Shown: positions 6,148-11,782 of the stretch, piece by piece
Layout: each line of letters begins with the position of its first letter
How positions within the stretch are numbered: position 1 is the first letter of the stretch
From: JAVVPO01 sp036655715
GTDB lineage: Bacteria; Bacillota; Clostridia; Lachnospirales; Cellulosilyticaceae
NCBI GenBank assembly: GCA_036655715.1
Contig: JAVVPO010000043.1
Span: 1-19,961 of the forward strand
Length of the DNA stretch: 19,961 nucleotides
Direction of reading: 5' to 3'
Translations under genes and position numbers: made by a program
Notes under the pieces: model-generated
What the model was told of the DNA's origin: nothing
Databases searched by the model: none
What the model saw: only the letters and a program-made list of their open reading frames with translations

Positions 6148-8253
6148 TTAGACTCTAAAAAGTAATTCACTATAAGTTGGAATTGGCCAGATTTTCTCAT
6201 CTATGATTGTCTCAAGTTCATCTGCTGTAGCACGTAGTTTTTCCATACATGGCATAACATCTGATCTGAATCCTCTAGCTTTAACTAAACCATCTTCAAT
6301 AGTATGAACTTCTTTAAGCGTTGATTCTAATGTATCAATATGTGTTTTAAACTCATTAAGTCTAGTCGTTAACTCTGTGAGTATAGAAGTTTGTGCGTCA
6401 AAGTTAAAGTTTCCTAAGTTAGTAAGAATACTTACATTTTCAGCTACTTTTGTTGTATATTCAATAGCTGCAGGTAAAATTTGTGTTTTTGCCATGCTAA
6501 GCATTGTTCTTGCTTCTATATTAAGTGTCTTTGAGTATTCTTCAATCATAATCTCATATCTAGCACGCAATTCAATCTCATTAAAGACTTTGGCACGGCC
6601 AAATAAATCAATAGCTTTATCTGTAATGAGAGCAGGAATAACATCTACTGTTGCCTTAAAGTTTGGTAAGCCTCTTCTTGCAGCTTCTTCGACCCACTCT
6701 TCTGAATAACCATTACCATCAAAGATAATACGTCCATGATCTTTAAGTGTATGGCGAACAATTCTTCTTACAGATTTTTGTAAGTCCTGAGTTTCCTCAA
6801 GTTCTTTGGCAAAGCTATTAAGAGCATCTGCTACAATGGTATTAATAATAACATTGGCTTCAGAAATGCATCCTGAAGAAGGGAACATTCTAAATTCAAA
6901 TTTGTTTCCTGTGAAGGCAAATGGTGATGTACGATTTCTATCTGTTACTTCTTTTCTAAGCCTTGGCATAGTCGCTACGCCCATCTCCATAAGCTCTTTA
7001 GTCATATCACCTGCATCTTCACCTTTAGCCACATGATAGAATAGTTCTGTTAAGTGATCACCTAAGAATACAGAGATAATAGCTGGTGGCGCTTCATTTG
7101 CTCCAAGTCTATGGTCATTTCCTGCGGTTGCGGAAGAGAGTCTCACTAAGTCGGCATGTGTATCAATTGCTTTTAAGATGGCAGATACAAAGATTAAGAA
7201 TGGTAAGTTTTCTTTTGGATTCTTGCCTGGTGAAAATAAATTTTTACCTGTATCTGTTACAAGTGACCAGTTATCATGTTTTCCTGAACCATTAACACCT
7301 CTAAATGGTTTTTCATGAAGTAAACAAGCAAGCTCATGACGATTAGCTACTTTTTGAAGGACTTCCATAACAAGTTGATTTTGATCGGCAGCTACGTTTG
7401 CTGTTGCGAAAATAGGTGCTAATTCATGCTGTGCTGGTGCAACTTCATTATGTTTTGTCTTAGAAGGTACGCCAAGTTTCCAAAGTTCTACGTCAATCTC
7501 ACGCATGAATTTACCGATTTTTTCTTTGATACTTCCGTAGTAATGATCTTCCATTTCTTGACCTTTTGGAGGCATTGCACCAAAGAGTGTTCTACCTGTA
7601 AAGATAAGGTCTTTTCTTTGCTGATATTGTCTTTTGTCTACTAAGAAGTATTCTTGCTCTGCACCTACTGTTGTAATAACTTTCTTTACATCTGTTTCCC
7701 CTAAAGCATGTAGTATACGAATAGATGCTTCTTCAATAACTTCCATCGAACGAAGTAAAGGCGTTTTTTTATCAAGAGCTTCTCCTGTATGAGAATAGAA
7801 AGCAGTTGGGATACAAAGTGCTACCCCACTTGTATCTTCCTTTAAGAAGGCAGGAGAGGTACAATCCCATACTGTATACCCTCTTGCTTCAAAAGTTTGT
7901 CTAAGTCCACCTGATGGGAAAGATGAACCATCTGCTTCCCCTCGTATAAGTTCCTTGCCTGAGAATTCCATAATTACTCGGCCTTCTGTAGTGGGTGATA
8001 AGAATGAATCATGTTTTTCGGCTGTACGACCATTCATTGGTTGGAACCAATGTGTAAAGTGTGTTGCCCCATGTTCAATCGCCCAATCTTTCATTGCATT
8101 AGCTACAACTTCAGCTACTTGTGCATCTAATTGTAATCCTTCATCAATTGTTTTATGAATCTGTTTATATGTAGACTTTGGTAGCCTTTCTCTCATGACT
8201 TTATCGTCAAATACATTTTTGCCAAATAACTCAGATAAGTTGATTATTTCCAT
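6148..8253 (-). CDS. glnN: Glutamine synthetase type III (GSIII)
   Basis: ATP-dependent amidation of glutamate to glutamine in the cytoplasm. The 701-aa length, far above the 430-470 of type I enzymes, is the hallmark of GSIII known from Bacteroides, cyanobacteria and clostridia. Conserved pieces: HFTHWFQP and the RGEADGSSFPSGGLR segment in the N-terminal third, GAEQEYFLVD, NEVAPAQHELAPIF (about 269-282), ANVAADQNQLVME, and the signature GVNGSGKHDNWSL (about 319-331). Further on are AGNDHRLGANEAPPAI and RNRTSPFAF, and a helical C-terminal region. A TTG at 8259 would add two residues, but GAGGGG lies 7 bases upstream of ATG 8253, so the ATG is chosen. The leader carries an ANTAR-type two-hairpin antiterminator target plus terminator, implying control by the adjacent ANTAR protein. 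It has its own promoter and terminator. Confidence 0.97.
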   Translation of the reverse strand: MEIINLSELFGKNVFDDKVMRERLPKSTYKQIHKTIDEGLQLDAQVAEVVANAMKDWAIEHGATHFTHWFQPMNGRTAEKHDSFLSPTTEGRVIMEFSGKELIRGEADGSSFPSGGLRQTFEARGYTVWDCTSPAFLKEDTSGVALCIPTAFYSHTGEALDKKTPLLRSMEVIEEASIRILHALGETDVKKVITTVGAEQEYFLVDKRQYQQRKDLIFTGRTLFGAMPPKGQEMEDHYYGSIKEKIGKFMREIDVELWKLGVPSKTKHNEVAPAQHELAPIFATANVAADQNQLVMEVLQKVANRHELACLLHEKPFRGVNGSGKHDNWSLVTDTGKNLFSPGKNPKENLPFLIFVSAILKAIDTHADLVRLSSATAGNDHRLGANEAPPAIISVFLGDHLTELFYHVAKGEDAGDMTKELMEMGVATMPRLRKEVTDRNRTSPFAFTGNKFEFRMFPSSGCISEANVIINTIVADALNSFAKELEETQDLQKSVRRIVRHTLKDHGRIIFDGNGYSEEWVEEAARRGLPNFKATVDVIPALITDKAIDLFGRAKVFNEIELRARYEIMIEEYSKTLNIEARTMLSMAKTQILPAAIEYTTKVAENVSILTNLGNFNFDAQTSILTELTTRLNEFKTHIDTLESTLKEVHTIEDGLVKARGFRSDVMPCMEKLRATADELETIIDEKIWPIPTYSELLFRV

Positions 8254-8305
8254 TTTCAAACCCCTCTTTTATATGAATTTTAAATTTTTAGAATATTTGT
8301 ATATT

Positions 8306-8335
8306 AAAAAAAGCGTCCTCAAATAAGAAGAACGC
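8306..8335 (-). terminator. Leader terminator (attenuator) upstream of glnN
   Basis: Minus-strand stem GCGTTCTT / GAGGACGC (8328-8335 with 8313-8320, two G-U pairs), 7-base loop, then seven T (8306-8312). It sits inside the glnN leader, about 50 bases before the start codon. Its 5' arm includes the 3' strand of the second ANTAR-type hairpin, so the two structures exclude each other. Confidence 0.85.
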
Positions 8336-8374
8336 CATTGTTCATAATAGTTTTACGTAACCCCATTGTCACGT
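8330..8374 (-). promoter_or_regulatory. ANTAR-type dual-hairpin antiterminator target in the glnN leader
   Basis: On the minus strand, hairpin 1 is ACGTGAC-AATGGG-GTTACGT (8355-8374, 7 pairs with one G-U). Hairpin 2 is GAAC-AATGGC-GTTC (8330-8343, 4 pairs). Both have six-base loops with A at position 1 and G at position 4, the features ANTAR domains recognise in known targets such as the eut leaders of Enterococcus. The linker is 11 bases. Hairpin 2 overlaps the terminator at 8306-8335; stabilising it should allow read-through into glnN. Confidence 0.85.
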
Positions 8375-8390
8375 GATTGTTTACTTAATT

Positions 8391-8419
8391 AATATATCAT
8401 GGGTAGGTTAGATTGGCAA
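8391..8419 (-). promoter_or_regulatory. glnN promoter
   Basis: Minus-strand TTGCCA (8414-8419), 17-base spacer, TATATT (8391-8396), with TG one base before the -10. Predicted start is near 8384, giving a leader of about 130 bases that contains both hairpins and the attenuator. Confidence 0.75.
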
Positions 8420-8471
8420 CTCTTAAAAATATCTAAAATAACTAATTAGTTGTTTTAACTCTTGTGCATAA

Positions 8472-9044
8472 TTACAAATCTTTTTTGTATAAAATTTTTT
8501 TAGCAACATCTTCTTTTGAAAGCTTTGTGTTCATACTACATGTTTGAATGTATTTATGGGCTTCCGGTTCGCTCATGCCTCTAGTTCGTATTAAATGCTC
8601 TTTTGCTTCTTTAAGGTAATCGTGTTCTTTTAACTCTTTGGTTAAGTAATTAAGTTCTGCTTTAAGCTTTCTTACGGTTTTTACACTATTAATAAGTAAT
8701 GTAATAGATTGTAGTAAGACTTGCTTACTTAAAGGTTTTTGTATGCAAGCAAAACCAAAGTAATACTGCATATCATAAAAGTAAGTTGCTTCTGTATCAT
8801 TTGCCAAGATGATAACAGGAATAGTATATCTATCAATAGCAATATGAGCTACTTCTTTTGCTGAAATACCTTTGATTGTAGGCTCTAATATTAATAAATC
8901 AACTTGATTTGTAGCAATTCTTCGAAGAATGTCTTGGCCATCTTCACAATGAGCAAGTAATCTATAGCCATTTTGAGTTAAACACGGTGAGAGAACTTGC
9001 GCCATATTCTTTTGCGAAGTTCCAACTATAATTTGAATGTCCAT
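8472..9044 (-). CDS. ANTAR-domain antitermination regulator with degenerate receiver domain
   Basis: A 190-aa protein: receiver-like domain (about 1-118), a coiled-coil linker (about 119-142) and a C-terminal ANTAR RNA-binding domain (about 143-187, with AKEHLIRTRGMSEPEAH and a final VAKKIL). ANTAR proteins bind paired hexaloop hairpins and block terminators; such a target lies in the glnN leader just downstream. The receiver is unusual: the phospho-acceptor position reads LLILEP (E54) instead of Asp, the N-terminal acidic pair is missing (IIVGTS), the usual Thr/Ser at the end of strand 4 is Ala (ILAND), while the conserved Lys is kept (K103 in QKP). AGAGGA lies 6 bases before ATG 9044, and its TAAGAGG overlaps the glnA stop codon 11 bases upstream, so translation is probably coupled to glnA. 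It resembles the nitR gene described next to glnA in Clostridium. Confidence 0.9.
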   Translation of the reverse strand: MDIQIIVGTSQKNMAQVLSPCLTQNGYRLLAHCEDGQDILRRIATNQVDLLILEPTIKGISAKEVAHIAIDRYTIPVIILANDTEATYFYDMQYYFGFACIQKPLSKQVLLQSITLLINSVKTVRKLKAELNYLTKELKEHDYLKEAKEHLIRTRGMSEPEAHKYIQTCSMNTKLSKEDVAKKILYKKDL

Positions 9045-9055
9045 AAAATATCCTC

Positions 9056-10348
9056 TTAATACTTAGAAAGATATTTATTAATTTCCCAAGGATGAACTTG
9101 CATATTGTATTCGGTACACTCTATCTTTTTAGCCTTAATAAAGTTAGAGTAGATATGTTGACCGAGCGCCTCTTTAATCACACAATCGTGCTCTAAAAAG
9201 CTAATAGCACTCTCTAAAGAAGTTGGTAATTGATCAATCACCTCATTATGCTTACTTGGCTCTATTTGATTTTTAATGCCATCTAAGCCCGCAGCTAAAC
9301 ACACAGCAATGGTTAGGTAAGGATTGCATGCTGGATCAGGACTTCTAAGTTCGATACGCGTACTTTTACCTCTACCACTTGGGACTCTAATAAAAGGATT
9401 ATGAGCGCAAACAGACCAACCAATATTAACAGGTGCTTCAAAGCGTGGGACAAGTCTTTTGTAGGAGTTAATAGTTGGATTGGCAATAGCTGTAATAGCT
9501 TTTGCATGTTTTAGCAGTCCTCCAATAAAGTAATAAGCTTCTTTGGATAACTTGTATTCATCTTTTTCATTATAGAAAAGGTTTGCTCCTTCTTTAAAAA
9601 GAGACATATGGCAGTGCATACCTGACCCATTTATGCCATAGACAGGCTTTGGCATAAATGATGCATGTAAACCATGTCTTTGTGCAATAGCTTTAACAAT
9701 CATTTTAAAAGTTACAATATTATCAGCTGTTGTTAAAGCCTCATCATATTTAAAATCAATTTCATGCTGGCTAGGGGCTACCTCGTGATGCGTTGCTTCT
9801 ATTTTAAAGCCCATGTTCTGTAATGCAATACACATATCTCTTCTAGCATTTTCGCCTAAATCTGTATGACCTAAATCAAAGTAGCTTGCTTGATCATAAG
9901 TAATGGTAGTCGGCATATTATTTTCATCGGTATTGAATAGGAAAAACTCACATTCTGGGCCTACATAAAAAGTATAATCTTCTTTGCTAGCCCTCTCTAG
10001 TATTTTTGAGAGAATATATCTTGGGTCACCTTCAAAATGATTTTTGTTAGGAAGTGCTATATCGCAAATGATACGTGCGACATTTCCTTGATGTGAGGGA
10101 AAGGGTAAGATAACAAAACTATCTAAATCAGGTACTAAAAACATATCTGATTCTTCTTCTCTTATAAATCCTTCAATAGAGAGTCCATCAAAAATAATTC
10201 TATTATCTAGTGCCTTTTCTAATTGTTCTTTAGGAATAGCCACATTTTTTAAATTACCTAATATATCTACAAATTGTAGTCTAATAAATTCTATGTTATT
10301 TTCTTCAACAATACTTAAAATATTTTCTTTTGTTAGCTTAGATGCCAT
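9056..10348 (-). CDS. glnA: Glutamine synthetase type I (GSI-alpha)
   Basis: Dodecameric cytoplasmic enzyme condensing ammonia and glutamate with ATP. The 430-aa length fits the short GSI-alpha class of Firmicutes and lacks the longer adenylylated beta form. Motifs: FDGLSIEGF then R63, which aligns with the Arg62 feedback-inhibition residue of Bacillus; GPECEFFLF (130-138); EVAPSQHEIDF; ATP-site NGSGMHCHMSLF (240-251); NPTINSYKRLVP; flap residue E304 in PRFEAP; and RIELRSPDPACNPYL (331-345). AGGAGG lies about 9 bases before ATG 10348. It is followed after 11 bases by the ANTAR regulator gene, an operon, and then by glnN under its own attenuated promoter. There is no GlnR-type MerR repressor gene in view, unlike Bacillus. 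Only a weak promoter is seen upstream. Confidence 0.97.
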   Translation of the reverse strand: MASKLTKENILSIVEENNIEFIRLQFVDILGNLKNVAIPKEQLEKALDNRIIFDGLSIEGFIREEESDMFLVPDLDSFVILPFPSHQGNVARIICDIALPNKNHFEGDPRYILSKILERASKEDYTFYVGPECEFFLFNTDENNMPTTITYDQASYFDLGHTDLGENARRDMCIALQNMGFKIEATHHEVAPSQHEIDFKYDEALTTADNIVTFKMIVKAIAQRHGLHASFMPKPVYGINGSGMHCHMSLFKEGANLFYNEKDEYKLSKEAYYFIGGLLKHAKAITAIANPTINSYKRLVPRFEAPVNIGWSVCAHNPFIRVPSGRGKSTRIELRSPDPACNPYLTIAVCLAAGLDGIKNQIEPSKHNEVIDQLPTSLESAISFLEHDCVIKEALGQHIYSNFIKAKKIECTEYNMQVHPWEINKYLSKY

Positions 10349-10402
10349 AGACAGGCTCCTCCTCAGACTTATCTTGTATAGGAATTTCTTTTCACTAAGC
10401 TT

Positions 10403-10431
10403 ATTATTTCATAAAATAACTAAAACGACAA
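10403..10431 (-). promoter_or_regulatory. Candidate glnA promoter
   Basis: Minus-strand TTGTCG (10426-10431) and AATAAT (10403-10408) with a 17-base spacer, in the 88 bases between the yunB stop and glnA. The -10 overlaps a small palindrome (TTATTT/AAATAA), which could alternatively end yunB transcripts. No convincing ANTAR hairpin pair is present in this leader. Confidence 0.4.
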
Positions 10432-10436
10432 CCGTA

Positions 10437-11174
10437 TTATTCCATTCCTCCATCTGGCAGTACTTCTAGAATATCTTGTTCTGGTATATTAACATAGCTT
10501 GGAGGTACTTTCCCAGAGATAACTTTATCAATAAGCATAACGCGTCTTTTAACCACCACTTGCTCTGAAAAAAGTGGGACAACCACTTGAATAGTTACTT
10601 CTATATCTAACCAAACCGTGTGGTTAACCTGGTTAATACCTGTAGATTGTATCTGGTTATCATAATCTATCTCCATGGTTCCAATGGGTAGAACTTGGAC
10701 ACTAATATCTGGACCCATATTAGCAAAGATACGGCTTCCTGTTAAATTACCCAGTGGAATTTTAAAAGATACCGTCCCAATATTTTGAAGTTCCTCTGTG
10801 GATTTCGAGACAATTTCTGCACATAGATTATTAATCAGTATAGAATTTACATTCCAGGAGATAAGTTCACCTAAGTCATTGTAATCATAACTTAATAAGT
10901 CCTCTACAGTTATTTGGCTACTAGCTAAAGTCTGAGATATAGATTCGTTAATAGCCTCTGTTGCAATAGAGGTGGCTTTCATTTTAGCCATTGCCATAAC
11001 TGTTGGCATAACTTCTTTATCTAATTGTATATAAATTAGTGAAAATATGGCAATAATGGATAGGATGGCTAACATTCCTTGAATTTTATGGCTAATGTTA
11101 TTATTTCTATGATATGAAGTATAGGATTTAGGATAATTATAGGATTTATATTGAATAGGTCTGCGTCTTAGCAT
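10437..11174 (-). CDS. yunB: Sporulation protein YunB
   Basis: A 245-aa single-pass membrane protein of the YunB family, whose Bacillus member is expressed in the mother cell and needed for efficient spore formation. A basic cytoplasmic N-terminus rich in Arg, Lys, Tyr and Asn (about 1-30) is followed by one hydrophobic segment (about 33-50, ILSIIAIFSLIYI) and an extracytoplasmic domain. Typical family stretches are KATSIATEAINESI, FKIPLGNLTGSRIFANMGP, and the end KRRVMLIDKVISGKVPPSY. GAGGAGG lies 6 bases before ATG 11174. Its presence supports an endospore-forming host. The 93-base gap upstream shows no clear sigma-A promoter, which would fit a sporulation sigma factor, but I cannot assign one confidently. 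glnA follows 88 bases downstream. Confidence 0.9.
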   Translation of the reverse strand: MLRRRPIQYKSYNYPKSYTSYHRNNNISHKIQGMLAILSIIAIFSLIYIQLDKEVMPTVMAMAKMKATSIATEAINESISQTLASSQITVEDLLSYDYNDLGELISWNVNSILINNLCAEIVSKSTEELQNIGTVSFKIPLGNLTGSRIFANMGPDISVQVLPIGTMEIDYDNQIQSTGINQVNHTVWLDIEVTIQVVVPLFSEQVVVKRRVMLIDKVISGKVPPSYVNIPEQDILEVLPDGGME

Positions 11175-11267
11175 ACATTTCCTCCTCTAATAGCTTTGTA
11201 CCTAATATATTCCCTATAGGCTTGTACAAATGCCAAGCTATTAAAAAAGAATGTTAACAACTTATGA

Positions 11268-11627
11268 CTATTCAGTAAGCGCCTTGATTTTTCTATAAAT
11301 AAGTTGCTCATAAAACTTAGTAGCTACTTTATAAGAAGGAAAATCAAATTGATACTGACACTTTTTATATTGTAAGTTGACTCTAATAGACCATAGTTTT
11401 TCTTGTATAGTGACATCCTTAATCTCTGAACAAGCTAATTTATAGTTATTATCTTTATTTTGTATAACGACATACTCATCTCCTAAAAAAACACGATAAC
11501 GTACATGATTCATTTTACACTTATATTTCGCTAAAATTTTGAAATGAGCTTCTCTATTAAAACTAAAAGAGCTACTAATGGCATCATCTGATAAGGGGCT
11601 ATTTTTAAAAAAGTGATTTAAGTTCAT
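11268..11627 (-). CDS. Unrecognised 119-aa protein, possibly PH-like fold
   Basis: I do not recognise a family. The protein is soluble, basic and rich in Lys, Tyr and Phe, with no signal peptide. Residues about 35-117 read as alternating short strands (RYRVFLGDEYVVIQN, KLACSEIKDVTI, SIRVNLQY, YQFDFPS) followed by one helix (ATKFYEQLIYRKI); that strand-then-C-terminal-helix pattern and the hydrophilic-strand phrase EIKDVTI recall bacterial PH/GRAM-like domains. That is inference only. ATG 11627 is preceded by AAGGAG at 8 bases, so the gene is likely real. It is divergent from the class A PBP gene across 155 bases and 93 bases upstream of yunB. Nothing indicates its function directly. Confidence 0.75.
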   Translation of the reverse strand: MNLNHFFKNSPLSDDAISSSFSFNREAHFKILAKYKCKMNHVRYRVFLGDEYVVIQNKDNNYKLACSEIKDVTIQEKLWSIRVNLQYKKCQYQFDFPSYKVATKFYEQLIYRKIKALTE

Positions 11628-11729
11628 AATATTTTCTCCTTAATATACTCAATAATTACTATTAGTATAACTTTTACATAGATATTTATGTATTTAACAT
11701 CCATGTAAGGGATTAAAATAAATTCCCTT

Positions 11730-11758
11730 TTGCCCAAAGCCTATATATTTGGTATAAT
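11730..11758 (+). promoter_or_regulatory. Promoter of the class A PBP gene
   Basis: TTGCCC (11730-11735), 17-base spacer, TATAAT (11753-11758), with TG one base upstream of the -10. Predicted transcription start is near 11765, which would leave no room for an ATG at 11765 and supports the start at 11783. The block ATATTTGGTATAATAA is shared with the hflX promoter. Confidence 0.85.
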
Positions 11759-11782
11759 AATTGAATGAGGAGGATGAAGCAT

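Noticed and set aside
6377..8158. Five plus-strand ORFs opposite glnN and a 61-aa ORF opposite hflX
   Set aside because: Shadow frames of conserved enzymes; no promoters or ribosome sites of their own.
10349..10436. Possible ANTAR hairpin CTT-AGTGAA-AAG in the glnA leader
   Set aside because: The loop has A1 and G4, but the stem is only 3 bp, there is no second hairpin and no overlapping terminator.
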